This document shows, piece by piece, positions 34,456 through 45,252 of a DNA stretch of 64,000 bases. The position numbers were made by a program, and so were the translations under genes. Positions within the stretch are counted from its first letter, which is position 1, and each line of letters starts with the position of its first letter. This DNA is from JACCZX01 sp963807155 (GTDB taxonomy: Bacteria; Pseudomonadota; Gammaproteobacteria; Burkholderiales; Burkholderiaceae_F). The notes below the pieces were generated by a model. It did not search any database. It saw only the letters and a program-made list of their open reading frames with translations, and had not been told where the DNA came from. The stretch covers positions 434,001 to 498,000 of the forward strand of contig CAWEAZ010000031.1 in NCBI GenBank assembly GCA_963807155.1. Reading direction: 5' to 3'.

Positions 34456-35055
34456 ATGGCATCCGGCGTTAAGTCGATTAGTGTTTTGGCTGCCGCACTC
34501 GTGGCCGCCGGCTGCGCATCGCAGAACATTGCGAGCGACGGCTCCAGAGCGTCCGGCGGCGACCTTAAAACGCCGGCTTCGGCACAAGCACCTGCAGTTG
34601 ATGTGCAGGTTGTAACTGCGCAGTTCGGCGTGTTTGGTGCGGATCCCGCTGGCCGCCGCCTGCTGTACGAAACCGACAAATTCCCCGCAATACCCGCCGC
34701 GCCTTATGGCTGGTACATCCTTTTCAAGACGAGCAAGCCCACTGTCGTGTGGCGAGAAGAATTCGAATTACCTGAGGCGCCCCCGACCTGGGGTCCGGGC
34801 GAGGCGATGGGAATTTTCAGTATCTCGCCGGATCGTAAGACTGCGGTCACGGAGCGCATTATTCCCACTCGACTTGGCTTTATCGCCAACGAGTGGCGTT
34901 ACGCGCCAGGCGATCCGATCGGTGCCCACAAAATGCGCGTGTATATCGACGGCCAACTGGTTCGCGAATTCAGTTTCGACATCGAGAAAGGCCCGGACGA
35001 TCAGCGCGGTACTCGCCGCGGCCCGAATCGAAGCGATTCGAAGTCCTCGACCTGA
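34456..35055 (+). CDS. Putative lipoprotein, function unknown
   Basis: 199 residues. The signal peptide ends in LVAAGC with Cys 20, a good lipobox. A Ser/Ala-rich linker leads into a beta-rich domain with YGWYILFKTSKPTVVWREEF, PPTWGPGEAMGIFSISPDRK and NEWRYAPGDPIGAHKMRVYI, suggesting an immunoglobulin-like fold; the name is unknown. It ends in a basic tail. The ATG follows CGGAGGTAGACG. The 253 bases upstream (34203-34455) hold no gene and probably its promoter. Confidence 0.7.
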   Translation: MASGVKSISVLAAALVAAGCASQNIASDGSRASGGDLKTPASAQAPAVDVQVVTAQFGVFGADPAGRRLLYETDKFPAIPAAPYGWYILFKTSKPTVVWREEFELPEAPPTWGPGEAMGIFSISPDRKTAVTERIIPTRLGFIANEWRYAPGDPIGAHKMRVYIDGQLVREFSFDIEKGPDDQRGTRRGPNRSDSKSST

Positions 35056-35090
35056 TTTCCAAGCGAGCGATTGTCGCGTTTCGCGCTGCG

Positions 35091-38000
35091 TCAGCGGTTC
35101 GCGCTTTCCCAGAACTTTTGCAAGCGCTTGACGCTCACCGGCATCGGCGTCTTCAATTCCTGGGCGAAAAGCGACACACGTAGTTCTTCGAGCAGCCAGC
35201 GAAACTCATCGAGCCGTGGGTCACTGACACCCTTACGCGCGCTGACTGCGCGCTGCCACGGCGTGACAAGCGCCTGGACTTCGTTCGTCCTAGTTGCGTC
35301 TCGCGCCGGATCACCCTTTGCTTTGTCCATCCGCAACTCGATCGCCTTCAAATAGCGCGGAAACTGAGCAAGCTGCAGCGGCGGGGTGCCCACGATGAAA
35401 CCCGCGGTGAAGAATTGTGACAGTTGCTGCTCGACATCGGTCACCAAGCGCGGGAATGCTTTGAGTGCCGGCAGCTTGCGTGCGATTGTTCCGGCTTGTT
35501 CGACAATAGCTGCCACGAGTCGCGCGAGCTCCTGCGCTATCAAAGTGAGCTTGCCGCGCGCGTCCTCTTTACGCTGAACAAACGACGGCCGATCTGTGGG
35601 CAATGGAAGTACCAGGCACGTACGATCGAGCGCGGCCGTGACAATTTGCTCGCGAAGCTCCTCATAGCTCGGCAACGCGGCTGAAAGCCACGCGACGGTC
35701 GACGCACGCACCTGCGTCATCTGCAAGCTCGACAGGCCTTTCTCCAGAAACTTCACCTGATCCTTCAGCTGCAGCCGGAACAGCCGTCGCAAGCCAGCGC
35801 GATGCTGCGCGCCGGCGCGCGCCGGCGTATCGAACACTTCGATCGAACAGTGCGTCACATGATCGACCAGCGCGGGATAACCCACCAGCGCCTGGCCGTC
35901 GCGCTGGAGCTCGAGCACGTCGGGTAACTCGCCGAAGTCCCAATCGACAATCCGATCCTGCAATTTTTCGGACGCCGTTTCGTCGCGCTGCACGACCCTC
36001 TGAAACGTCGCGCGGGCTTGTCCGCCGAGCTCTGATCTAAGCTGCGCGAGGTTGCGTCCCATCGCCAGTTGCCGGCCCTGGTCGTCGACCACCTTGAAGT
36101 TCATCTGCAAATGCGCCGGCAACGATTCGCGCTTGAAATCGGCGGCCTGACACACGAGGCCGCGCTCACTTCGAATATCAGCAGATCAGCGCACCAATCA
36201 ACGATTGCGCGGTTTGAGTGCCGGCACGTTCGACAAATGTGGCTGCATAGTCTGGCAAAGGCACTAAGTGACGACGCAGTTTTTGCGGAAGCGATTTAAG
36301 CAACACATGCACTTTTTCCTTCAACATGCCCGGCACGAGCCATTCGCCTTGCTCGGCATCGACCTGATTAAGTGCAATCAGCGGCACCGTCGTCGTGACG
36401 CCGTCGCGTGGACTGCCGGGTTCGAAGTGATAATCGAGCGCCAACCGCAACTCGCCGCCGATGCCGCGCAACAGCAATCTGCTTCGGAAAGAGGTCGGTA
36501 GTGATGCCGGCCGCCTGATGCTTCATCACTTCGTCACGGGATAGAAACAACAGCCTCGGGTCGTTGCGCTCGGCGTTGACGCGCCAATGCTCGAAGTCCA
36601 CACCCGTGTTGACGTCCGGCGGGATCAAGCGCTCATAGAAGCCGAAGATCAGTTCGTCATCCACCAGAACGTCAAGCCGCCGCGTCTTGTGTTCGAGCTC
36701 GCGGATTTGCCGGATCAGCCGCAGGTTGTGCGATAAAAATGGCGCACGCGTTTCAAATTCGCCCTCGACCAGTGCTTCGCGAATGAACAGATTGCGCGCC
36801 TCAGCAGCATCGATTGGACCGAATGCGACCCGGCGCTGTGCATAGACCACCAGCCCGTAGAGCGTCGCTCGTTCGAACGCAACCACTTCGGCGCGTTTCT
36901 TTTCCCAATGCGGATCGGTATGGCTCTTCTTGAGCAGATGCGTGCCTACGCGCTCGACCCAACCTGGTTCAATCGTCGCGATGGTGCGCGCATAAAGACG
37001 CGACGTTTCAACGAGTTCAGCAGCTACGATCCATCGTCCTGCTTTCTTCAGCAGCGCCGATCCGGGCCATACAAAAAACTTGATGCCGCGAGCGCCGGCG
37101 TAAGGCGGTTCGCCGCGCTCGGCGTCCGCAATACGGGTGCCGATATTGCCCAAAAGCCCCGCGAGCAGTGCGACGTGCACCTGCTCGAATGTCGCTGGCG
37201 ATGGATTGACACGCCAACCATGCTCGCTGGCGATCGTCGCCAATTGCGTATGCACGTCGATCCATTCGCGAACGCGGCGTGGACTCAGAAAGTGGCTCTT
37301 CAACTCGTCGGTGAGTTTTCGATTCGACTTCTTATGGTCAATCTTGTCCTGCACGAACGTCCACAGCTTGACCAGAGACAGGAAATCGCTCTTGTCGTCA
37401 GCAAATCTGCGGTGCGCGTTATCGGCGGCATCCTGCGCTTCCAATGGACGCTCGCGCGCGTCTTGCACCGATAAAGCCGCGGCGATCACAAGCAGTTCGC
37501 GCAGGCATTGCTGCTCGCGCGCGGCGAGCAGCATGCGCCCTACCCTTGGATCGAGCGGAAGCTTTGCAAGCTCATGTCCGATCGGAGTCAGCTCATTACG
37601 AGAATCGACTGCGTTCAGCTCGGCCAGCAATTGGTAGCCGTCGGAGATCGCGCGCCCCGGTGGAGGTTCGACAAACGGAAACTTGGCCACGTCGCCCAGC
37701 CCGAGCGATTTCATTCGCAGGATGACGGCCGCCAGCGAAGATCGCTGCACTTCCGGATCGGTAAAGCGGGCACGCTTCGCATAGTCGTCTTCGCTGTAGA
37801 GCCGGATGCAAACACCGTCGGCGACGCGTCCGCAACGGCCGGCACGTTGATTCGCTGCCGCCTGCGAGATCGGCTCTACCTGCAACTGCTCGACCTTGTT
37901 GCGATATGAGTAGCGCTTTACGCGCGCGAGGCCCGTGTCAACGACGTAGCGGATGCCCGGCACGGTCAGCGAGGTTTCGGCAACGTTGGTGGCGAGCACG

Positions 38001-39014
38001 ATGCGCCGTCGCGCGCGATGTCGGCTTGAACACGCGCTCCTGCTCCTCGGCCGAAAGCCGCGCATAAAGCGGCAAGATGTCGGCGCCCGCGGGATGATGC
38101 TTGCGCAACGCCTCTGCGGCTTCGCGTATTTCGCGCTCGCCGGGTAGGAACACCAATACATCGCCGCTGCCGACACCCGCCAGTTCGTCGACCGCATCAG
38201 CTATTGCCTGCATCAGCGTACGGTCATCGATATCGTCCGCGCGCTCCGCGTCAATCAGCGGCCGGTAGCGCAGCTCGACCGGATACAGCCGCCCGGAGAC
38301 TTCAATGATCGGCGCCGGGCCGTTCGCACCGGCAAAGTGCTGCGCAAAGCGGCCGGCGTCGATCGTCGCCGACGTGATGATGACTTTCAGATCGGGGCGC
38401 TTGTTTTCTGGGCCGTGCAGCAGTTGCTTGAGGTAGCCGAGCAGAAAGTCGATGTTCAACGAGCGCTCGTGCGCCTCGTCGATGATCAGCGTGTCGTACG
38501 CACTCAGAAGCGGATCACCCTGCGTTTCTGCCAGCAGGATGCCGTCGGTCATCAGCTTGATCGACGCACCGGGCTGAGTGCGATCAGTAAACCGCACCTT
38601 GTAGCCGACGATCTGACCTGGCTCGGTGCCAAGCTCCGCCGCAATCCGCTTTGCGATGCTCGAAGCGGCAATGCGCCGCGGTTGCGTGTGGCCGATCAAG
38701 CCCTCGCTGCCCCGTCCGAGCGACAAGCAGATCTTCGGCAACTGGGTGGTCTTCCCTGACCCGGTTTCGCCGCTGACGATCACCACCTGATTTGACTCGA
38801 TAGCGCGCGCGATCTCCTCGCGCGCGCCGGAAACGGGAAGATCTTCAGGAAACGTAATGACCGGCAGCGGTGCGCGACGACGGGCGGGCCTGCGCGACCC
38901 TTGCGCGTTGTCCAGAAACGGTGGCTGCATCGGTCGCCGCGCGATCAGCGCGGCGTTCTCATTGGATAGGCCTGAAAAGTCGAAGGTTGATGCGTGCGCC
39001 AACTGCGGCGACAT
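35091..39014 (-). CDS. hrpA: ATP-dependent RNA helicase HrpA, with three frameshifts
   Basis: A DEAH-box helicase of about 1,300 residues, the usual family length. The N-terminal ATPase has VSGETGSGKTTQLPKICLSL (P-loop), DEAH in LIIDEAHERSL and SATIDAGRFAQHF. The second RecA lobe, VLATNVAETSLTVPGIRYVV and QRAGRCGR, follows after a break near 38015. HA2/OB domains come next, and the HrpA-specific C-terminal DUF3418 region runs over two further breaks (about 36485 and 36175) to 35091. The start at 39014 is favoured over a longer reading because argA begins 33 bases away in the opposite direction. Confidence 0.9.
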
Positions 39015-39031
39015 GGCGTGCGCATGCCCAT

Positions 39032-39041
39032 AAGTATACTT
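39032..39041. promoter_or_regulatory. Shared -10-like palindrome between hrpA and argA
   Basis: AAGTATACTT is a perfect 10-bp palindrome in the 33-base gap between divergent hrpA and argA. TATACT (39035-39040) reads as a -10 for argA, whose ATG is only 7 bases further. No ribosome site precedes that ATG, so a leaderless transcript is possible. Confidence 0.35.
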
Positions 39042-39047
39042 TTGCGA

Positions 39048-40403
39048 ATGAACGATACCGTCACCGCCACGCCGATTGCTTCGACAGCGGCGGGTAGCGA
39101 CCATGCGCGATTCGTCTCATGGCTGCGCGAAGTGGCACCTTATGTACACGCGCATCGTGGCCGAACGTTTGTTGTCGGTTTCTCCGGCGGTCTCGTAGAA
39201 GCCGGTCATCTGGTGGCGCTGGTGCAGGATCTGTCGCTGCTCAATGCGATGGGGATTCGTCTGCTGGTGGTTCATGGATCGCGCCCTCAGGTGCAGGCAC
39301 AGCTTGCGTTAAAAGGGGTCGAGTCGCGCTTCGAGAACGACGTTCGCATCACGGATGCCGCTGCGCTCGAATGCGCCAAGGAAGCATCGGGCGAGATTCG
39401 CCTGGACATCGAAGCCGCGTTTTCGCAAGGACTGCCGTCGACGCCGATGGCGCACTCGAAGGTACGCGTGGTCAGCGGCAATTTCGTAACCGCGCGCCCG
39501 CTCGGCGTCATCGACGGAATCGATTACCAACACACCGGCGTCGTGCGCAAGGTCGACGCCGATGCATTGCGCTTCACACTATCCAACGGCGCGATCGTTC
39601 TGTTGTCACCGCTCGGGTTTTCACCCACCGGCGAAGCTTTCAATCTGACGATGGAAGACACCGCTTGCGCCGTTGCCACCGCGGTTAAAGCCGACAAGCT
39701 CATTTTGCTGACGGAGACCGACGGCGTACGCGGCGCCGATGGCGAGTTGCGAAGCGAGCTGACAGTGCAGTCGGCGGAAGCTCTGCTTGCGAGCGACGAA
39801 GTCAAGCCCGACGCTGCGTTTAACCTGCGCTACGCGATCAAGGCGCTAAAGGGCGGCGTTGCACGCGCGCACATTCTTTCGTTCGCGCTTGACGGCAGCG
39901 TCCTTGCGGAGCTCTTTACTCATGAGGGCGTCGGCACGATGGTCGCATCCGAAGATCTCGAACAGCTCCGTGACGCGACCGCCGACGACGTCGGCGGCAT
40001 CATCAAGCTGATCGAGCCGCTGGAAGCCGACGGCACGCTGGTCAAGCGACCACGCGAGCTGATCGAGCGCGAGATCGATCGGTTCGTCGTGCTCGAGCAT
40101 GACGGCTTCATTTTCGGGTGCGCTGCGCTGTACCCGTTTCCGCGCGAGCAAATGGGCGAGCTCGCGTGCCTCACGGTGCATCCGGGCTATCAGGCCTACG
40201 GCGATGGTGAGAGGCTGATGAGGCGCATTGAAGCCCGCGCGAAGGCAGCCGGCATCACGAAGCTATTCGTCCTGACCACGCGCACTGCGCACTTCTTTAT
40301 CAAACGTGGCTACCGGCCTGCGACGATCGAGGAGCTGCCGCCGCAGCGACAGAATATGTACAACTGGCAGCGCCGCTCGCAGGTACTGCTAAAGCAGCTT
40401 TAG
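39048..40403 (+). CDS. argA: Amino-acid N-acetyltransferase (N-acetylglutamate synthase)
   Basis: First enzyme of arginine synthesis. 451 residues: an amino-acid-kinase-like regulatory domain (about 1-295, with FVVGFSGGLVEAGHLVALVQ and VVHGSRPQVQAQL) followed by a GNAT acetyltransferase domain (about 300-451, with GELACLTVHPGYQAYGDGER and FVLTTRTAHFFIKRGY). This fused form is the classic ArgA. yggX follows 8 bases after its stop. Confidence 0.95.
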   Translation: MNDTVTATPIASTAAGSDHARFVSWLREVAPYVHAHRGRTFVVGFSGGLVEAGHLVALVQDLSLLNAMGIRLLVVHGSRPQVQAQLALKGVESRFENDVRITDAAALECAKEASGEIRLDIEAAFSQGLPSTPMAHSKVRVVSGNFVTARPLGVIDGIDYQHTGVVRKVDADALRFTLSNGAIVLLSPLGFSPTGEAFNLTMEDTACAVATAVKADKLILLTETDGVRGADGELRSELTVQSAEALLASDEVKPDAAFNLRYAIKALKGGVARAHILSFALDGSVLAELFTHEGVGTMVASEDLEQLRDATADDVGGIIKLIEPLEADGTLVKRPRELIEREIDRFVVLEHDGFIFGCAALYPFPREQMGELACLTVHPGYQAYGDGERLMRRIEARAKAAGITKLFVLTTRTAHFFIKRGYRPATIEELPPQRQNMYNWQRRSQVLLKQL

Positions 40404-40411
40404 GAGTGCAC

Positions 40412-40681
40412 ATGGCAAGGATGGTTAACTGCGTAAAGCTTGGCCGCGAAGCGGAAGGTCTTGACTTTCCCCCCGTACCGGGCGACTTGGGGAAGCGTCT
40501 CTGGGAAAACGTTTCGAAGGAAGCCTGGGCGGGCTGGCTAAAACATCAAACGATGCTGGTGAACGAGAACCGGCTCAATCTCGCCGACACACGCGCTCGA
40601 AAGTATTTGCTGACGCAGATGGAAAAACACTTCTTCGGCGAAGGCGCTGACGTGGCACAGGGTTACGTGCCGCCCAGCTGA
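40412..40681 (+). CDS. yggX: Fe(2+)-trafficking protein YggX
   Basis: 89 residues. The opening ARMVNCVKLGREAEGLDFPP with Cys 7 is diagnostic, followed by GKRLWENVSKEAWAGWLKHQ and a C-terminal RKYLLTQMEKHFFGEGAD. Linked to iron handling and protection of iron-sulfur clusters against oxidation. The ATG at 40412 has AGGAG five bases upstream and is preferred over the in-frame GTG at 40406. It is in the argA transcription unit. Confidence 0.95.
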   Translation: MARMVNCVKLGREAEGLDFPPVPGDLGKRLWENVSKEAWAGWLKHQTMLVNENRLNLADTRARKYLLTQMEKHFFGEGADVAQGYVPPS

Positions 40682-40699
40682 CGACGCGGAGTCGCCGAC

Positions 40700-41398
40700 C
40701 TACTTTATCTTCTGCAGTTGATAAAACAACGCGGTATCAAACGGCGCCCACAGCGGCGCTCGCACGCCCGCCTCGCTTAGAGCCTTGCGCACCCAGTCGT
40801 TGCACGTGTACCAGAATTTGTAACCCGCTGCTGGCTTCGTAGAACGCGTCGCTTGAAAAATAGCCCGGCAGGTTGGTGCGATGCGGGCGTCCCGCCGCGT
40901 CGCGCTCGAATGATGCTCGGATGAATGCAACCAGTCGCGCATACTGCTCGGGACTGACCCTGACCTCGCGTGCCTTATAGGCGCGCGGCGATTCGATGTA
41001 CTCGACGTGCATCGCGCCGGGGCCGAATCCGCTGAGCGCCATCAGCGCAGTTCCCGGCTTCAAATCGGCCCAGGTAGGTGTGTGGGCAAAAAACCCGCGA
41101 TCACCCCAACCAAATGCGACCCACTGGAGCGGCTCGGAAAGTGAGCGCATGTGTGCAGGCGGATGCTCGACACTCCAGTCCGTATTGCCAGCGCGCGTCG
41201 GCAGAATGAGTTCAGCGTGTACGCCGTTCGTGCGCAAATAGATCGGCACGCCTTCGGGCGTCTCGGCAAACGACGCATTGACAGGAATTGCGCCCAGGGC
41301 AATCGCGGTGATCACATACGTTGCCGAGATGACGATCAAGGCTGCGACGAGCCAACCGACGCCGCGCAGAAGCGCACTGAGCGCCGAACGCCGGCCAT
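40700..41398 (-). CDS. DUF2459 (TIGR02117 family) protein, with two frameshifts
   Basis: About 230 residues with an N-terminal membrane helix (LVAALIVISATYVITAIALG). The core has the family signatures TNGVHAELILPTRA, WVAFGWGDRGFFAHTPTWAD and FGPGAMHVEY, then RTNLPGYFSSDAFYEAS, and ends with WYTCNDWVRKALSEAGVRAP in another frame. Breaks are near 41375 (N-terminus) and 40835. The family is found in some urease regions but has no known activity; the Cys and His in the conserved ends suggest a hydrolase, which is inference. Confidence 0.75.
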
Positions 41399-41405
41399 AG
41401 CGACT

Positions 41406-42104
41406 TCAAGGTTCGGGCTGCCATGAATCGTTCAGGCGTGCGGTGGGTCGCCGCGACTCAATCACTCCGTTCGCGGTTCCCAACAGCAGAATGTCGGCTC
41501 CGCGTGCGGCGAACAGCCCGTTAGTGACCACGCCGACAATGCTGTCGATGCGTTGCTCGAGCGCAAGCGCGTCTTCAATCTCAAGATCATGGACGTCAAT
41601 GATCGAGTTGCCGTTATCGGTCGTGAATCCCGACCGTACGATCGGTTTGCCGTACCTCGCGAGTTCACGCATCACATACGCCCGTGCGATCGGGACCACT
41701 TCGACCGGCAGCGGAAACCCACCCAGCACATCAACTTTCTTGCTTTCGTCTGCAATGCAGACAAACGTTTGCGCAACGGCGGCAACGATCTTCTCGCGCG
41801 TCAGCGCGCCGCCACCACCCTTGATCATCGAAAATTGAGCGTCGATCTGATCCGCGCCATCGACATAGACCGACAGTGATTCGACGTCGTTCAAATCAAA
41901 CAATCGAATGCCGTGATGCGCAAGCCGTATCGCGCTGCGCTCGGAGCTCGGAACGGCGCCTGCGATTCGGTGTTTTAGTGTTCCGAGTTCGTCGATGAAG
42001 CAGTCGGCTGTCGAGCCGGTGCCGACGCCGATGATCTCGCCGTCCTTGATGAAACGAATCGCGGCTCGCGCGACCGCTCGTTTTAAGTCGTCCTGCGTCG
42101 ACAT
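41406..42104 (-). CDS. rpiA: Ribose-5-phosphate isomerase A
   Basis: Interconverts ribose 5-phosphate and ribulose 5-phosphate. 232 residues from an ATG at 42104; upstream in-frame starts add unrelated sequence. Motifs are IGVGTGSTADCFIDEL (phosphate loop), YVDGADQIDAQFSMIKGGGG with catalytic residues, and GKPIVRSGFTTDNGNSIIDV. It is followed 7 bases later by the DUF2459 gene on the same strand. Confidence 0.95.
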   Translation of the reverse strand: MSTQDDLKRAVARAAIRFIKDGEIIGVGTGSTADCFIDELGTLKHRIAGAVPSSERSAIRLAHHGIRLFDLNDVESLSVYVDGADQIDAQFSMIKGGGGALTREKIVAAVAQTFVCIADESKKVDVLGGFPLPVEVVPIARAYVMRELARYGKPIVRSGFTTDNGNSIIDVHDLEIEDALALEQRIDSIVGVVTNGLFAARGADILLLGTANGVIESRRPTARLNDSWQPEP

Positions 42105-42159
42105 GCTGCACCCGCGGCTACCCCGAGCGAATGATACGGCGTGCCGAAATCCGAAAGTG

Positions 42160-43338
42160 CTATTGAACCGCAGTACGTGTAATGGCGGACTGCACGATCC
42201 AGAATGCGCGCGGACGATGTTCGCAATAGCTGCGCATCTTTTGATCGGCGAAGCGCACAACGCGCGGGCGAAGCGCGAGGTTTGTTGTCACCAGCTGCGG
42301 CGAGTTGTCTTCGCTTTCGACGATATAGCCGTGGCCAAAAGGCTTCATCACAACATTGCCGCTGATGCGTACGTGGCGTGATCCCACCGTCACGATGCCA
42401 CGCTGATAAGACTGGTGGATCAGGCAGCCAATGACCGAGCTGTCGGCTGCATCGCCATTGTCGTGCCAATGCAGTGGGTACCGGCCGGGACGGTTGAATT
42501 GACCCATGCGGCGGAACTCAACGCCGGAGAAGCGGCCGATCGAATGGCGCGCGGGGTTGTCCGCAGTACCGGCGATCATGCAGTAAGCGCCGACGCTGTT
42601 GCGCTCTGAATCAGCGCATCCTTCGATAACGATGTTGCGGGACAGAAGCACCACCTTGCCTATCGATCCCGGCAGCACGTGCCGCAGCGGAGCGTGCTTG
42701 CCGTGATGCCGATGCCATACCGGCTTTGCAAGGCGAACGGTAAGACAGTCGGTGCCGACATCGTCGATCGAGCGTTCTTCAAGCAGACAATGGTCTGCGC
42801 CTGAAGCGATCGCGATGCGTTCGCCGGCGCGCCAATCGACCGGCTGCGCCAAGCGCAGCGTGTTGTGACCCGGCGCGGTGCTGTTACCCAGCGGCACCCA
42901 CGATGTGCGCGCCTCGCCATGCAGATCGATCGTGCCGCCGTTGAGAGCCGCAAGAAACTTACTGCCCAGCTGCGGATGAGCTGATGCGCTTCGATCCGAT
43001 GCTCTCGAACACAAGGTGATATGCAGTCGCTGCTTGAACGGCTGCTCGGCGCTTCCGGCAATCAGCGCACCGGCGTCTTCGACCAGGATCCATTCGGCGC
43101 CGATTGAGATGTCGCGCCGCTCGACGAAGGCGGTGCCCTTGACGTGCAGAGAACCTACGTCAACGTCCTGATCGATGATCAGGGTGCGCCCGGCGTCGAC
43201 GGTGACCGCTTCGCCGCTGGCTGGCAGCTTTCCACCCCAGGTATCCGGATCGGACCAGCGCATCGCGCCGCTGGGATACTCATCCGTAACGGCCGCTTCG
43301 GGTGCGGCGCCTGCGGCGAGAAATTCGAGAAAGCCCAT
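42160..43338 (-). CDS. G8-domain, parallel beta-helix protein, apparently truncated
   Basis: 392 residues. A G8 domain lies at about 25-130: DPDTWGGKLPASGEAVTVDA opens it and it runs on with ISIGAEWILVEDAGALIAGS. A right-handed beta-helix region follows with GRYPLHWHDNGDAADSSVIG, VTVGSRHVRISGNVVMKPFG and GHGYIVESEDN. Related human proteins (CEMIP, TMEM2) bind or cut hyaluronan and share this G8 plus beta-helix layout. No clear signal peptide is seen, and the beta-helix stops soon after the His/Gly segment, so the 3' part may be missing or an N-terminal break occurs near 43340. Function unknown. Confidence 0.7.
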   Translation of the reverse strand: MGFLEFLAAGAAPEAAVTDEYPSGAMRWSDPDTWGGKLPASGEAVTVDAGRTLIIDQDVDVGSLHVKGTAFVERRDISIGAEWILVEDAGALIAGSAEQPFKQRLHITLCSRASDRSASAHPQLGSKFLAALNGGTIDLHGEARTSWVPLGNSTAPGHNTLRLAQPVDWRAGERIAIASGADHCLLEERSIDDVGTDCLTVRLAKPVWHRHHGKHAPLRHVLPGSIGKVVLLSRNIVIEGCADSERNSVGAYCMIAGTADNPARHSIGRFSGVEFRRMGQFNRPGRYPLHWHDNGDAADSSVIGCLIHQSYQRGIVTVGSRHVRISGNVVMKPFGHGYIVESEDNSPQLVTTNLALRPRVVRFADQKMRSYCEHRPRAFWIVQSAITRTAVQ

Positions 43339-43463
43339 CGCCCGATGACCAGATTACGAACAAATACCAAGGCTCTATAGGGTACGACTTGGACGAGACA
43401 AATCAATCGCGCCGCACGCATCCGGACGGACGAGGAGCGTCCGGCGCCCAAGGGAAATGGGCG

Positions 43464-45252
43464 CTATCTGCGCTGCGGCGGCAAATCGGTGCATGTGCCA
43501 TGGGCGACTTCGGCCGCCATTCCTATCGACTCGCCCAGCGTGGGATGTGGATGAATCGTCTTGCCGATATCGACGGCGTCGGCTCCCATTTCAATCGCGA
43601 GCGCCACCTCGCTGATCAGGTCGCCGGCGTGCGTGCCGACGATTCCGCCGCCGATGATGCGGTGCGTCGCCTCGTCGAAAATAAGCTTCGTAAAGCCTTC
43701 GTCGCGGCCATTGGCAATCGCGCGCCCGCTGGCCTGCCACGGAAACTTTCCGACTTTGACTTTGACGCCCTGCGCCTTCGCCTCTTCTTCTGTAATTCCA
43801 GCCCAAGCAATTTCAGGATCGGTGTAGGCCACTGAAGGGATCACCCGCGCATCAAAATGACTCTTCTCTCCCGCCGCCGCTTCGGCCGCGACGTGCCCTT
43901 CGTGCACAGCCTTGTGCGCGAGCATCGGATTGCCGACGATGTCGCCAATGGCAAAAATGTGCGGCACATTGGTTCGCATTTGCCGATCGACTTCGATGAA
44001 GCCGCGATCGGTCACGGCCACGCCGGCTTTATCAGCGGCGATCATCTTGCCATTTGGTGAACGACCGACGCTGAGCAACACCAGGTCATAGAGTTGCGGA
44101 TCGGGCGGCGCCTGCTCGCCTTCGAACTTGACCAGAATCCCGTCGGCCTTCGCTTCGACGCCGACAGCTGCGGGTCTTCAGCATCAACTTGTCGAAGCGC
44201 TTGTCGTTGAATTTTTGCCAGACTTTGACGAGATCGCGGTCGGCGCCCGTCATCAGACCGTCCAGCATCTCGACTACGTCGATGCGCGCGCCGAGCGTCG
44301 AATACACCGTGGCCATCTCAAGCCCAATGATGCCGCCACCGATCACCAGCATGCGCTTCGGTATTGCTTTGAGTTCGAGCGCGCCGGTCGAATCGACGAT
44401 GCGCGGATCGTCTGGAATAAACGGGAGCTTTACCGATTGCGAGCCGGCAGCGATGATCGCTTTCGCAAAGCGCACCACTTTTTTCTCGCCACTGCTTTCG
44501 CGCCCGTCGCCGCGTGGTGATATCGACCTGTAGCCGATGCGGGCCCACAAACGTGCCCATACCACGCAACACCGTCACCTTGCGCGCCTTGGCCATCGTA
44601 TTGAGACCGCCCGTGAGCTTGCCGACAACCTTCGACTTATGCGCACGGAGTTTGTCGAGGTCGAGCGATGGCTTTCCGAAATCGATGCCGATGTCCGCGA
44701 AGTGCGAAGCTTCGTCCATCACCGCGGCCACGTGCAGCAGCGCTTTCGACGGAATGCAGCCTACGTTCAGACACACGCCACCGAGCGTCGCGTAGCGCTC
44801 GACCAGCACAGTCTTCTTGCCGAGATCGGCAGAGCGAAACGCCGCCGAATATCCGCCCGGGCCTGCACCCAGTACCAACACGTCGCACTCTATGTCGGGC
44901 TGATCGACAGTCGGTCTGAAGCCGTTGCGGACGCAGCCAGCCGATATAGCCGCCGTCGTCGATGTACTCGTCGCCGGCGCAGACGCGGCCGGGGCACGCT
45001 TCCGCTGCGGCTGGACGACGCCTCCAGCGACAACACCGCGCTGCCCTTCGATACCTTGTCGCCCAGCTTGATGCGCAGCTCTTTGACGACGCCAGCGGCC
45101 GATGACGGAATCTCCATCGACGCCTTGTCGCTCTCCACCGTAATCAACGACTGGTCTTTGGCGATTGTGTCGCCGGGCTTGACCAAAACCTCGATCACTT
45201 CGACGTCCTTAAAGTCGCCGATGTCCGGGACCAGCACTTCAATAGCGCTCAT
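43464..45252 (-). CDS. lpdA: Dihydrolipoamide dehydrogenase with N-terminal lipoyl domain, with three frameshifts
   Basis: E3 of the pyruvate dehydrogenase complex, about 595 residues. Residues 1-75 are a lipoyl domain with lysine in VESDKASMEIP, a form found in betaproteobacterial Lpd. The flavoprotein part has LGAGPGGYSAAFRSADLGKK (FAD), the redox pair in GGVCLNVGCIPSKALLH, VIGGGIIGLEMATVYSTLG (NAD), then HIFAIGDIVGNPMLAHKAVH and the base His in GKTIHPHPTLGE. Breaks are near 44965 (linker), 44515 and 44170. It is the last gene of the operon and overlaps the proteasome-like gene by 4 bases. Confidence 0.9.
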
